64,000 bases of DNA. It comes from DOZZ01 sp963792655 (lineage in GTDB: Bacteria; Acidobacteriota; Terriglobia; Bryobacterales; Bryobacteraceae). The notes under the pieces are model-generated. The model was not told the DNA's origin. It was given only the letters and a program-made list of their open reading frames with translations, and ran no database searches. The position numbers and the translations under genes were made by a program. Below, one piece after another: positions 20,277 to 29,043 of this stretch. The stretch lies in contig CAWBWU010000001.1 of the NCBI GenBank assembly GCA_963792655.1, positions 62,001 through 126,000 on the forward strand, written 5' to 3'. Positions within the stretch are counted from its first letter, which is position 1. Each line of letters begins with the position of its first letter.

Positions 20277-21649
20277 GTTCGTGAGATGGGAAGCGTCAGG
20301 CGGAAGCCGGCGCCTCCGAGTTCGCTATCGACCAGCAGCAAGTCGCCGCCGTTCAACAACGCACCTTTGCGCGCTATCGAAAGTCCGAGCCCCATGCCGC
20401 GCCGTTTGAACGAAATGGTCGGCTGAAACAGCGATTTGCGCGCTTGATCGCTTAGGCCCGGACCCGAATCATGCACTTCGATGGTGATCTGCGCGTCGTT
20501 GGAAGATGTCGAAGCCAGAATGCGGCCGCCCGTACCAACAGCTTCCGCGGCGTTCTCCAGCAGGTTTACGAGGATGCTCTTCACCAGGTCTTCGTCCGCC
20601 AGCGCGCTCGGTGTTCCTTCCGCCAGGCGCACCGCGTAGGAAACTTCCGGATGGCTCGATGCGAGGAACTGGATGCGCTCCTCTACAACCGCATTTACAT
20701 CCAGAGGAGACAAGCGAACAGGCGGTTCAGCCGAAAGTTCAGAGAAGGCGCGAACACGGCGTTCAAGCGACTCCACTTCTTCCACAACAATCTGTGCGGC
20801 TTGTTCCAGAAACACTCGGCTCGGTTCTGAGTGGCGCGCCACCATCTCTTCCACGGTCAGGCGAATCGGCGTCAACGAGTTCTTCACTTCGTGCGCCATC
20901 TTGCGCGCAAGCACTTGCCAGCTTGCCAGTTGCGTCAGGTAGACCAAACGGTCGCGGCTCTGCTGCAGATGTGCCGCGGTGTGGTTGAAGGCTTGCGTCG
21001 CGAGGCCCACTTCATCCTCGCGATCGTTCAGAATGCGAACGTTGAAATCGCCGTCCGAAAGCCGGCCCAACCCCATGGTGAGTTTTTCAATCGGCTGGCT
21101 GATGCGGTTCGCCAGATAAATCAACGCAAGCAGCGAACTCAACCAGATGGCCAGCGCGAGCACCAGATAGGTATACGTGAAACCACGGCGCAGATCATAG
21201 CGCCTGGAGTTCTGCACCGCTTCGCGCGAGCTGCGGTACTGGCGCGAAAGGCCGGTCATTCCGACATCGAGATGCCGCGCATACACCGCGAGCCCGTCGC
21301 TGCGACGTACCAGGTACTGCAACTGATCACCGTCCGCGCCGGACAGCACGAAGCGCTCCGGCTCACCGCTATCCCAGAACTCACGTTGGGCTTCGCTGAA
21401 GCGCGACCGCTCCACGAACTCAGCATTCGACTGCCCCGAAAGTGCGCGCTGCTTCAGGCTCTCGCGCTCGCTCTGGTAGTACTCCCGTCCGGTGTTCTCA
21501 AGTGCTTTCGAAACGGAGTCGAGCTCATGAATGGCGGAGTAGCTCAGGCTCTGCTGCAACAACTGCGTGGTCATCCATAGCGTCGCGCCCAGTGGCAACA
21601 GAGTGACCGCAAGGAATGCGAGCAAAAGCTTATTGCGCAGGCGATTCAT
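20270..21649 (-). CDS. NtrY-like membrane sensor histidine kinase
   Basis: A 459-residue kinase. Transmembrane helix 1 lies at about 8-28, a periplasmic sensor at 30-155 and helix 2 at about 158-180. A HAMP domain follows, then the H-box M-A-H-E-V-K-N-S-L-T-P-I with His253, and an ATPase domain with N, G1 (D-S-G-P-G-L) and G2 (G-M-G-L-G-L-S) boxes. It should phosphorylate the sigma-54 regulator encoded immediately downstream. The ATG overlaps the previous stop by four bases. The sensor region shows no named domain, so the signal is unknown; the neighbours suggest an envelope signal. Confidence 0.85.
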   Translation of the reverse strand: MNRLRNKLLLAFLAVTLLPLGATLWMTTQLLQQSLSYSAIHELDSVSKALENTGREYYQSERESLKQRALSGQSNAEFVERSRFSEAQREFWDSGEPERFVLSGADGDQLQYLVRRSDGLAVYARHLDVGMTGLSRQYRSSREAVQNSRRYDLRRGFTYTYLVLALAIWLSSLLALIYLANRISQPIEKLTMGLGRLSDGDFNVRILNDREDEVGLATQAFNHTAAHLQQSRDRLVYLTQLASWQVLARKMAHEVKNSLTPIRLTVEEMVARHSEPSRVFLEQAAQIVVEEVESLERRVRAFSELSAEPPVRLSPLDVNAVVEERIQFLASSHPEVSYAVRLAEGTPSALADEDLVKSILVNLLENAAEAVGTGGRILASTSSNDAQITIEVHDSGPGLSDQARKSLFQPTISFKRRGMGLGLSIARKGALLNGGDLLLVDSELGGAGFRLTLPISRTC

Positions 21650-22236
21650 GCACCGCCGCCTTTGATGTTGGTGAGCAACATGGGCTCGCTATCGAACGTC
21701 CAGTGCTGTTGCTTATCGCGCGCGGGCCGGCTGAAAAGCTCCACCATGCGCGTGAGGCTGATGCCCGACTCGCCTAAGATGCCGCGCTGATCGGCGGGAT
21801 CTTCAACACGCAATTCAATGCGTACCGAGAACAGTTGTGAAGTTGGGAGTTGTGATCGATTCAACGTCAGCCGGTCAAGACACCACGTCTGCACACTGGC
21901 CAGTGAAAGGTTCGATGCCGACTGCCTTGCGTTGCCCAGCAGCGTTACTTTGAAGCGCTCTTCCCAGATGTCGTAGCTGAGAGCAAAGCGGGCAACGCCT
22001 CGCGCCAGAACTGTTTTGTGCCCGTCGGACGACGCGCTGATCTGTCCGAGAAACGCGACGTCACCACCATCTTTCAACCGTTCCAGAATTTTGCCGTTCA
22101 GGAATTGAAGCTGCGGCGCGTAGATGTGCAGGAAGTCGCCGTTGACGCGCAGCTGGAGCGGCTGCGCGCTGACAGCCAATGCTGCCGGCATGCAGAAGAA
22201 GAACAACAGCCACCTCCGCCGGGTGACGCGACGCAT
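21646..22236 (-). CDS. Secreted DUF4390-like protein
   Basis: A 196-residue protein with a signal peptide (L-L-F-F-F-C-M-P-A-A-L-A-V-S-A) and a single beta-rich domain, with an F-A-L-S-Y-D-I-W-E-E-R-F block and a later L-N-R-S-Q-L-P segment. DUF4390 proteins, which sit upstream of NtrY-NtrX in betaproteobacteria, have a similar layout and R-S-Q-L-P-like motif; identity is too weak to be sure by eye. It overlaps the kinase by four bases and follows the barrel gene by one base. A periplasmic modulator of the kinase is a reasonable inference. Confidence 0.55.
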   Translation of the reverse strand: MRRVTRRRWLLFFFCMPAALAVSAQPLQLRVNGDFLHIYAPQLQFLNGKILERLKDGGDVAFLGQISASSDGHKTVLARGVARFALSYDIWEERFKVTLLGNARQSASNLSLASVQTWCLDRLTLNRSQLPTSQLFSVRIELRVEDPADQRGILGESGISLTRMVELFSRPARDKQQHWTFDSEPMLLTNIKGGGA

Positions 22237-22237
22237 T

Positions 22238-23512
22238 CTAGTAGTTCATTCCCACCATAAATATCGGATCGATGTGGGTTTGACGTATGGGCAACGCAAC
22301 GGCTACCAGAAAAATTCCATGCCGAAAACTAGCGCCTGCCGAGTGGCGGATCTGCGAAGTCCGTGCAGCATCCCAAAGCGTGCCGGAATCGTAGAACACC
22401 TGGGCCGTGCCTTCGGTGAATCGATAGCCGTATTCGAGCGAGTTGTGCGCCAGGCGCGTACCGCCGAGCGGATCGATCTCATAGCGATTCCAGCCGCGCA
22501 GCATCGAACTGGTGCCCAACACAAAACGCTCAAAGAGCGGCGCGTGCCCGCTGATGTACCCTGCGGTGAACTCATCATCCAGCAGGTGGCGGCCATGTTT
22601 CATCTGGTAGCGCGCGCTCACCCGATGCCGCGTGTACCTAAAATCACTCGCGAGCGCAGCTCCGGCAGCTCTCAAGCCATAGATCATCTCAACGGTCTGC
22701 GGGTAATTCGAATCTTCGATGTTGTGCCGGTAGTGGAGCGTGGCGGTGATTGCGTTCGCGGACTCCCAGCGCGACGCGGGCTGCTGCATTTGCAACTGCT
22801 CGAAGCTGGCGCCGAGCGTCAATGTCAGCGGCTGCGCAACCTGGATTGCAATCTCCGGTTGATAATTGCGGCGCTCGCGATAAAGATCGCCGGACTGTGG
22901 ACCCAGCGCTTCGAGCGTGGAACGATTCCACTGCTCGTGGAAGCCTTCGAACAAGATCCGAAACTTTACCGGCGAATTGCCGATGTGCTGAGCTTCGTAA
23001 CTGGCGTTCAGCCCGGCGAAGCGTTCGATCAGCTCATCGCCGTCGGATACCAGACCGAAGCCGAGGCGATGATTCCGCGCAATGGTTGTGCTGGCATCCA
23101 CCTCGCCGCTCCAACCCTGCTTGGAATGGTAAAGAAATTTGGGGACCGAAACGTCAAACTCTGCGGATCGCCGCTCCGCTTCGAATACGATCTTGACGTG
23201 GTCCGGTGAACTGCCGCGCAACACATGCGGCGTAACGGCTCGTAAGTGCAGCTCTTTGCGAAGCCGCGATGAAAGGTCCGCCATTAACGCGGCGTTATAA
23301 CGCGTGCCGATCAACGCGCGAAAACTCTCTTGCAAACCCTGACTGACCGACCGCGTAAGCTGCCCTGCAATCTCGACGCTCTCCACTAAATAACGAGAGT
23401 TCACATTCTCCGCCGCAACCAACTGGACCGGTTTTTGGAATTGACCGGCAGCCAGTTGGGCAGAAAACAAAACTCCCCCGAAAACGAGGGAGTGAAGGGC
23501 GAGAGTTTTCAT
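22238..23512 (-). CDS. Omp85-like outer-membrane protein with a short POTRA region
   Basis: A 424-residue protein with a signal peptide, one POTRA-like segment at about 40-125 (Y-L-V-E-S-V-E-I-A-G) and a beta-barrel. The barrel carries the Omp85 sequence F-V-L-G-T-S-S-M-L-R-G-W near residue 345, and the protein ends in M-V-G-M-N-Y with a terminal aromatic. It is shorter than BamA or TamA. Omp85 proteins insert or move polypeptides or lipids in the outer membrane. It is the first gene of a compact operon with a DUF4390-like protein and a sigma-54 two-component system, so it may be an output or sensor of that system. Confidence 0.65.
   Translation of the reverse strand: MKTLALHSLVFGGVLFSAQLAAGQFQKPVQLVAAENVNSRYLVESVEIAGQLTRSVSQGLQESFRALIGTRYNAALMADLSSRLRKELHLRAVTPHVLRGSSPDHVKIVFEAERRSAEFDVSVPKFLYHSKQGWSGEVDASTTIARNHRLGFGLVSDGDELIERFAGLNASYEAQHIGNSPVKFRILFEGFHEQWNRSTLEALGPQSGDLYRERRNYQPEIAIQVAQPLTLTLGASFEQLQMQQPASRWESANAITATLHYRHNIEDSNYPQTVEMIYGLRAAGAALASDFRYTRHRVSARYQMKHGRHLLDDEFTAGYISGHAPLFERFVLGTSSMLRGWNRYEIDPLGGTRLAHNSLEYGYRFTEGTAQVFYDSGTLWDAARTSQIRHSAGASFRHGIFLVAVALPIRQTHIDPIFMVGMNY
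23464..23493 (-). promoter_or_regulatory. Terminator-like hairpin inside the signal-peptide codons
   Basis: On the minus strand ACTCCCTCG (23493-23485) and CGGGGGAGT (23480-23472) form a nine-pair stem, with one T-G pair, around a TTTT loop. TTTGTTTT follows at 23471-23464. It lies within the first 17 codons of the Omp85-like gene, in the sense direction. It could act as an attenuator, or be a coincidence of Leu/Val/Gly/Phe codons. Confidence 0.4.
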
Positions 23513-23573
23513 TGAACGTCGAGTTGCACGGCCATCACCAGCTAGGAACCAAAGTGGAATGAACGGCTTGCGA

Positions 23574-23599
23574 TGTGAATGGTGTGCGTGCCATTCACA
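23574..23599. repeat. Perfect 9-bp inverted repeat between the RRM gene and the Omp85 operon
   Basis: TGTGAATGG (23574-23582) and CCATTCACA (23591-23599) are perfect inverted copies separated by eight bases. The site lies 33 bp past the RRM stop and about 62 bp before the Omp85-like ATG. The 26-bp size fits a dimeric regulator operator. No T tract follows on either strand, so it is a poor terminator. Confidence 0.5.
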
Positions 23600-23632
23600 G
23601 GTGTAGGAAAACAGTGAAACAGAAGCGAGAAG

Positions 23633-24043
23633 TTAGAGAGCTTTTGCGAGCTCAGCGGCGAACGCACTCTTCGGTTCAGAGTCCCGATCGCGGGTCTTCC
23701 TCGGCTTCGTCCGATTATTGCTGGTGTTGCCACGCTGATCGCGAGGTGCGCCGTTCACTGCGCCGGCCGGAACCGGACCCGCAGTCCTGCCCTTTGAAGG
23801 CTGCGCCGGGTTGGCCCGTAGCAACTTGTCTTCAAGGGGGGCTCGATCAAAACGCTTGATGATCGATTGCATCTCGTCAGCCGTCGGGGCTTCCACAAAC
23901 GCGAAGCCTTTCGACTCCTGCGTTTCATGGTTCCGAATTACTTTTACAGAATCCGCGACAAGGTCTTCCGCGCCGAGCCATTGTTTAATGTCGTCAGCGG
24001 TGACCCAAAGAGGTAAATTACCGAGAAAAACAGTAAAGCTCAA
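23633..24043 (-). CDS. RRM-domain RNA-binding protein
   Basis: A 136-residue protein with one RNA-recognition motif at 1-80: RNP2 is T-V-F-L-G-N-L and RNP1 is K-G-F-A-F-V-E. A basic, Gly/Asn/Arg-rich, probably disordered tail follows. Small bacterial RRM proteins of this build bind single-stranded RNA and are often cold- or stress-related. The start appears to be a TTG at 24043, with GGAG about 12 bases upstream; no ATG fits. The aromatic position of RNP1 is kept. The 264-bp upstream region holds two hairpins and may include a structured leader. Confidence 0.85.
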   Translation of the reverse strand: MSFTVFLGNLPLWVTADDIKQWLGAEDLVADSVKVIRNHETQESKGFAFVEAPTADEMQSIIKRFDRAPLEDKLLRANPAQPSKGRTAGPVPAGAVNGAPRDQRGNTSNNRTKPRKTRDRDSEPKSAFAAELAKAL

Positions 24044-24307
24044 AGGTTTTTCTTGCTCCGTTTGTTAGGGTGATGGCAGTTCAAGGAGGGTGTGACTCGT
24101 TCTCTAGCCGCACTCATAATAGCAAATGTCGTCAAGCTTCGCAAACCCCAAAAGTCTCTCATGTTGTTGGAAGCAAACTGTCGATGACGTCTCCGCAGCA
24201 CTGTGATTGTGCTGCAGAACACCATTTTCGCCATCGTGGCGCGCCATGTTTCCGGCTCGCGATTTTGGCCTCGACACTTACTTGTGATCTGATGGATTTC
24301 ACTTCGC
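24044..24307. promoter_or_regulatory. Divergent intergenic region with two hairpins
   Basis: No gene is seen here. GCAGCAC/GTGCTGC (24195-24201 and 24209-24215) forms a perfect seven-pair stem with a seven-base loop. CGCCA/TGGCG (24229-24233 and 24237-24241) forms a second. The region separates the RRM gene (minus) from the FAH-family gene (plus), so these could be operators or leader structures. Confidence 0.3.
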
Positions 24308-25155
24308 ATGCGACTCATCACTTTTGGATATAGCGGGCAGCAGCACGTCGGAATCGTAACCAACGAGGGCATCGCGCCGATTCTCGAGATCAACGCGCAA
24401 TACCACCTGCATCTACCGAACGACATGCTGGGAATTATCCGCTCCGGTATCACCAGCATTCCCACGCGCAACGTGGCCTGTCTGAAATTCGAACAAGTCA
24501 CGCCTCGCGTGCCATACGCCACGCCGCCGAAAATCTGGTGCATCGGGCTGAACTACAAGTCGCATGCGGAAGACATCAACGCCGTGCAACCCGAAGAACC
24601 CGGCAGCTTCATGAAGCCGGCCTCCTGCATGTTCCAGCCGGGCGGTTCGATCGTGCTTCCGCCTCACGATGTGACGAACGATGTCGATGCGGAAGGCGAA
24701 CTCGGCGTCATCATCGGCAAAACTTGCCGTTATCTGACGGAAGCCGAAGTCCGGGCGTGATCTTCGGATACACCACCACCATGGACCTCACCGCGCTCGA
24801 CGTGCTGCGCAAAAACCCGCGCTACCTGACGCGGTCGAAGAGTTGCGATACGTTTTTCAGCTTTGGCCCGGTGGTCGTCACTGCGGATGAAATCGAAGAT
24901 GTCGATGCCCTCGAAGTCATCACGGAACACAACGGTACGGTGTGCTCACGTGACTTCGTGCGCAACATGCACACGCGGCCGTATGAGCTGGTGCGCTTCC
25001 ACAGCCAGTACATGACGCTGCACCCGGGTGACTTGATCTCAACCGGCTGCCCGAAGGGCGCTCGCATCAAACCCGGCGACCGCATGCGCGCCGTGATCGA
25101 AGGCGTTGGCGAGCTATCGGCCGATGTCACCCAAGGGCAGCGCCCAGTTTCGTAG
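24308..25155 (+). CDS. Fumarylacetoacetate hydrolase family enzyme (one frame change)
   Basis: About 282 residues. An N-terminal 60-residue cap is followed by the catalytic FAH fold with W-C-I-G-L-N-Y-K-S-H-A-E, F-M-K-P and the metal-binding D-A-E-G-E-L-G. The frame changes near 24756, after which G-Y-T-T-T-M-D-L and G-D-L-I-S-T-G continue the family pattern. Enzymes of this family cleave or isomerise beta-diketo or catechol-derived acids using Mg2+, and the substrate is not predictable. The 3' end overlaps the convergent flippase gene by 42 bp. The frame change looks like a missing base. Confidence 0.8.
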
Positions 25156-26452
25156 CGCCGAGCGCGCGGCCAGCGTGACATAAACCAGTGAGGTAAACGT
25201 TCCGGCGCAGTAGCCGGCGATTACGTTCATGGTTGTCAGATGGCCGGTAGTGAAGTAGATCGTCGCAATCAGCAGGATGCTGGTTCCTGACTGCGTAATC
25301 AAGCCGGTCAGAATCGGACGCGTTCGCCCGAGCCCCGTCAAAATATAGAACGGCGGCAGCGTCGCTGCGCTAAAGAACGAAGCCAGCAACATGCCGCGGA
25401 CAGGCCAGAGCAGCGCGTCCGAGTAGCGCGCGCGCAACAACAACTGCAGCACGGGCGCCGCAAAAACTCCGACGAACGTAAAGACTACCGCACACCCGCC
25501 GAGGACCAGGAGCAACGATCGCCGCTGAATTCGCCGGATGTGAGCAGGAGCTTCGTCATAGTTCACCGACACGATGCGCGCCACCTCGGGGCCGATCGAG
25601 CGCGTCGCAACTTCCGCAAAGCTGCGCAGCTTCATCCCGGCGTTGAACGCAATGTCATAGACCGGAACAGAACTCAGCCCCACATAGCGCGTCAGCAACA
25701 CCCGGTTGATCGGGATCGAGCAACAAACTCACCAGCGACGATCCAAACAACCACGATCCCGTGCGCACCACGTCACGCGCCGCACTTCGGTGCCAGCGCA
25801 ATTGGCCGTTAAAACTAAACCCGCACAATCGGTGCAAGATCACCAGCGAAGCGATGTGCAGCATCACATACGACGCAATCTGGCCAACCAGCAGGCCCGT
25901 GATTCCGTACCCCGCCCGCAGTAGAAACGTGCTCGTAATCAAAGCCAATCCCTGCGCGAAAGCCGTCAGGTAATTCGACAGGTCCATGCGCCCCAACCCG
26001 CCGATCGATGATGTCAGGCTGTCGACCATCAGGATGTACACCAGAAACAACATCATCGGACCCAGCAGTTGCAGAAAAACAGCCGCATCGTCGCCCTGGA
26101 ACCGAAAGAAAGACGCTAGCGTGTTTCGAAGCGCGTACACCGCAATCGGCAGCGGCAGCGTGGCGCAGACCAGCACCAGCTGAGCCGACCCGATATATTG
26201 CCTAACGCGCTCGATATCGCCCCGCGCGTGCGTCTCCGCGACTAACTTGATCTGAGCGGGACTGATTCCGGCTTTGAATATCTGGGTTTCCGTGAGTACC
26301 ATTCCGAGCACCAGCCACAGACCGAAGCGCCGGTAACCGAGATAGTTCAGGTAAATCGCATACCCGGCCGCAGCGAGCGCCACATTCATCGCAGTGGATG
26401 GCAGCCCGGAGGCGAAGTTCCTGCGGAACTGGGAGGCTAGCACTCTGCGCAC
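25114..26452 (-). CDS. Polysaccharide flippase-like (MOP superfamily) membrane protein (one frame change)
   Basis: About 446 residues with a dozen hydrophobic helices and the N-terminal L-N-Y-L-G-Y-R-R-F-G-L-W pattern of Wzx-type lipid-linked oligosaccharide flippases. The frame changes near 25695. Dropping one G of G-A-T-C-C-C-G-A-T restores L-L-D-P-I-N-R-V-L-L-T, a stretch well kept in this family. The start is a GTG at 26452. No glycosyltransferase or polymerase gene lies beside it, so its glycan is unknown. It overlaps the convergent FAH gene by 42 bp. Confidence 0.75.
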
Positions 26453-26500
26453 TCGCGCCAGTGTAGCAATCAGTGAAAAACGGCGATGCTAGACTGAAGC

Positions 26501-26869
26501 GTGCTTGGCGGGATCAAACGTATACTGCTGTGGGATTACGCGCGCGCAACGTGGCAGTACGACGTGATGGTGCTTGCCATCGTCGCTTTCGTGTTCTTAA
26601 CTCCGCGCAGTTTCTTCCGCGATCACCCACGGGTTCCTTACTCGAGCCAGGTTGCTTTACTACCTGCTTCGGATGGCCGCAACATGTTCTGGATCAATCC
26701 GGAATTGCTCAATGATCTGCCACCGAACCTGGCCGAACCGCAGCGCCTGCAACAGATTAGCGACCGTTTGACGCAGCGCACCGGAAAGAAACAGACCATT
26801 ACACACCTGGAGCCCATCTTCGATTCCGAACAAGAAATCAAAGGCTACATGGCAGTAGCCAGCCGATGA
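26501..26869 (+). CDS. Hypothetical single-pass membrane protein
   Basis: A 122-residue protein with one N-terminal transmembrane helix (V-M-V-L-A-I-V-A-F-V-F-L at about 22-33), then a short periplasmic or cytoplasmic domain with no motif I recognise. The start is a GTG at 26501. The last four bases overlap the ATG of the LolA-like gene, so the two are coupled. A helper role in outer-membrane lipoprotein or lipid handling is inference from position only. Confidence 0.55.
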   Translation: MLGGIKRILLWDYARATWQYDVMVLAIVAFVFLTPRSFFRDHPRVPYSSQVALLPASDGRNMFWINPELLNDLPPNLAEPQRLQQISDRLTQRTGKKQTITHLEPIFDSEQEIKGYMAVASR

Positions 26870-27534
26870 ACTTGCGCAATCTCGCTGTTCTTCTACTCGC
26901 CTGCTCGCTGCACGCCGCGACCATGGATGAAGTGCTCGACCGGATGGATCACGCCTCCGCGCAGTTTCGCGGGGTGAAGGGCAACATCCGCCAGCTTTCG
27001 CATACCGACATCGTCAATGAAGACGACGTCGAAACCGGCACCATCCTGCTGAAGCGCCCCAAGCCTCACGACATCCGGATGTTGATCGATCTGACCAAGC
27101 CGGACGCGAAAACCGTCGCCCTGCAGGACAAGAGCCTCAGCATCTATCTCCCTAAGATTGCGACCGTACAGAACTACGATCTCGGCAAGAACAAAGGCCT
27201 ACTGGAGCAATTCCTGCTGCTGGGATTCGGTGCCAGCCGGGCCGAGCTGGCCGCGTCGTACGACCTGCAGTGGCTCGGCGAAGACACACTGAACGGCGAG
27301 AAGACCGGTCACTTGCAGCTCACTCCCAAGAGCAAAGAGGTCGCGCAGCGCGTCCGCAAAATCGAGTTGTGGCTCAAGGAAGACACTGGTTACCCGGCGC
27401 AGCACAAGCTTTATTTGCCAGGCAACGATTACTGGCTCGTCACATTTTCCAACCTCACCATTAATCCGGACCTCCCCGACGCGGCGCTGAAACTTAAGCT
27501 GCCGAAGGGTGTTAAGACTGAAGCAGCTCGCTGA
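26866..27534 (+). CDS. LolA-like outer-membrane lipoprotein-sorting protein
   Basis: A 222-residue protein with a signal peptide ending near L-H-A-A and a single LolA/LolB-type half-barrel. Its sequence runs through R-G-V-K-G-N-I-R-Q, I-L-L-K-R-P-K-P-H-D-I-R and the late L-W-L-K-E-D-T-G-Y-P segment typical of the outer-membrane lipoprotein-sorting group. It should carry lipid or lipoprotein in the periplasm. No LolB-like partner is visible in the window. It is coupled to the small membrane protein upstream. Acidobacteriota carry several such paralogues, so calling it the housekeeping LolA would be too strong. Confidence 0.75.
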   Translation: MNLRNLAVLLLACSLHAATMDEVLDRMDHASAQFRGVKGNIRQLSHTDIVNEDDVETGTILLKRPKPHDIRMLIDLTKPDAKTVALQDKSLSIYLPKIATVQNYDLGKNKGLLEQFLLLGFGASRAELAASYDLQWLGEDTLNGEKTGHLQLTPKSKEVAQRVRKIELWLKEDTGYPAQHKLYLPGNDYWLVTFSNLTINPDLPDAALKLKLPKGVKTEAAR

Positions 27535-27562
27535 AAACGAGCTTGGCAACCGTATTGCTTTC

Positions 27563-28663
27563 ATGCCGGATATGAAAACAGCCTCAAACAGGCTGCTTTA
27601 TCTCGATTGGGTACGTGGGCTGGCAGCCGTAACGATGCTGCAGGGGCACGTCTTCCATTCGTTTATCCGCAACGACCTTCGCAGCGGCGGCCCTTACGTT
27701 TTTTCACAATTCTGCGGGGGCATGCCTCCGGCCATATTTCTCTTTCTCACCGGTGTGACCTTTGCATTCTTGATGGAAAGCCAACTGCGTAAAGGCGCTT
27801 CGGCGGGTTCACGGTGGCTCGCCAGCCTGAAACGCTCCGGTTACCTGTTCTTCGTGGCGTTCGCGTTTCGGATCCAGCTCTGGCTGTTTGCAAAGTATTT
27901 CTCGCCAGGCTCAAGTCCATGGACCGACTTGCTGCGCGTCGACATTTTGAATTCCATGGGCTTTGCGCTCGGCGTGCTTTCGATCTCTGCCCTGCTGAAT
28001 ACCCGTAACCGTATACGCATCTGCGCACTTGCAGGCTTGCTGATCACCGGCGTTTCGCCCTGGATTACTCAGCTCGACTGGTCCGGCGTCTCGCCGTACA
28101 TAAAGAATTACCTGGTTCCCAGCAACCAGTTCTTCGGCTTCTTCCCGTGGGCGGCGTTTGTTGCGTTCGGCCTCAGCTTTGGAACTCTGCTGCGTTCGCT
28201 AAAGCCCGAACAGTTCACGCCGGTGATGCAATGGAGCGCCCTGGCCGGCATTCTACTGGCGCTTGGTTCCAATGCCGTTCCGCTGCCCTTCTACTCCCAC
28301 GTTGATTTCTGGCTCGACAGCCCTGCGCTCGTGATGATCAAAACCGGAGTTATCCTCGTCCTGATCTCGTTTGCGTACATCTGGCTCTTGCAGCCCGTTG
28401 CACAAAGTTGGAGCTGGATCAGAACGCTGGGCACGAACTCTCTACTGGTTTACTGGGTGCATATTGAGCTGGTCTATGGACACTGGCTCGGTTTCTGGAA
28501 GGAAAACCTCTCGGTAGTGCAGACCGGAATGCTTGCCGTAGCAATCATCGGCCTGATGCTGTTGCTCTGCGTGATCAAGAAGAACGGTACTTCTATCTGG
28601 GGCTGGGTGAAATCGCTGGGGTCATTTCCCACGCCCGCTCCGGAAGCGGTCACCGGCGACTAG
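27563..28663 (+). CDS. Membrane acyltransferase, DUF1624/heparan-glucosaminide acetyltransferase-like
   Basis: About 366 residues with ten or so hydrophobic helices. The N-terminus L-Y-L-D-W-V-R-G-L-A-A matches the start of the DUF1624 and OpgC/acyltransferase-3 groups, and later G-T-N-S-L-L-V-Y-W-V-H fits this fold. The enzyme probably moves an acetyl or succinyl group to a periplasmic sugar. The start is uncertain: ATG 27563 and ATG 27572 are both possible and neither has a clear ribosome site. It follows the LolA-like gene by 28 bp. Its stop shares CTAG with the convergent gene at 28660-28663. Confidence 0.7.
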   Translation: MPDMKTASNRLLYLDWVRGLAAVTMLQGHVFHSFIRNDLRSGGPYVFSQFCGGMPPAIFLFLTGVTFAFLMESQLRKGASAGSRWLASLKRSGYLFFVAFAFRIQLWLFAKYFSPGSSPWTDLLRVDILNSMGFALGVLSISALLNTRNRIRICALAGLLITGVSPWITQLDWSGVSPYIKNYLVPSNQFFGFFPWAAFVAFGLSFGTLLRSLKPEQFTPVMQWSALAGILLALGSNAVPLPFYSHVDFWLDSPALVMIKTGVILVLISFAYIWLLQPVAQSWSWIRTLGTNSLLVYWVHIELVYGHWLGFWKENLSVVQTGMLAVAIIGLMLLLCVIKKNGTSIWGWVKSLGSFPTPAPEAVTGD

Positions 28664-28989
28664 CGCACAATAATGTGAACGGCGACGAGCCCCTGCTCGC
28701 CGCTGATAAACCTGACCGTCACTTTCGCGCGCACCTTCAGCTTTCCCTCGACCCGGGTGTTCGTATCGATCACGAAAGTGTGGGTCGCGGAATCCTGACC
28801 AATCCCTTTCCGGTTGACCGTCAGCGAGTTCGCACTGAACTCGGTCACGATCCCCGAGAAGAAATCCGCTTGCGCCGGCGCCTCAGCGGCAGGCGCGGGG
28901 TCTTGACCGGGCCGCGCGTTGGCAGCAGCGGCGAACGGAAGCGACAGCGCAATCATCGTAACTACCTGAATTACCGTTCGCTTCACCAT
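28660..28989 (-). CDS. Small secreted DUF5666-like protein
   Basis: A 109-residue protein with a signal peptide ending at A-A-A-N-A and a Pro/Ala linker. It then has an OB-like beta domain (G-I-V-T-E-F-S-A-N-S-L-T-V, T-F-V-I-D-T-N-T-R-V) typical of DUF5666. The role of the family is unknown. It starts at ATG 28989 and overlaps the acyltransferase stop through CTAG. The 54 bp to the kinase gene at 29044 hold no clear signal. Confidence 0.65.
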   Translation of the reverse strand: MVKRTVIQVVTMIALSLPFAAAANARPGQDPAPAAEAPAQADFFSGIVTEFSANSLTVNRKGIGQDSATHTFVIDTNTRVEGKLKVRAKVTVRFISGEQGLVAVHIIVR

Positions 28990-29043
28990 TCTCAGAATAA
29001 AGCAAACGTGTGAACCGGACCTGAAGTTAGCATTAAGGTTTGT

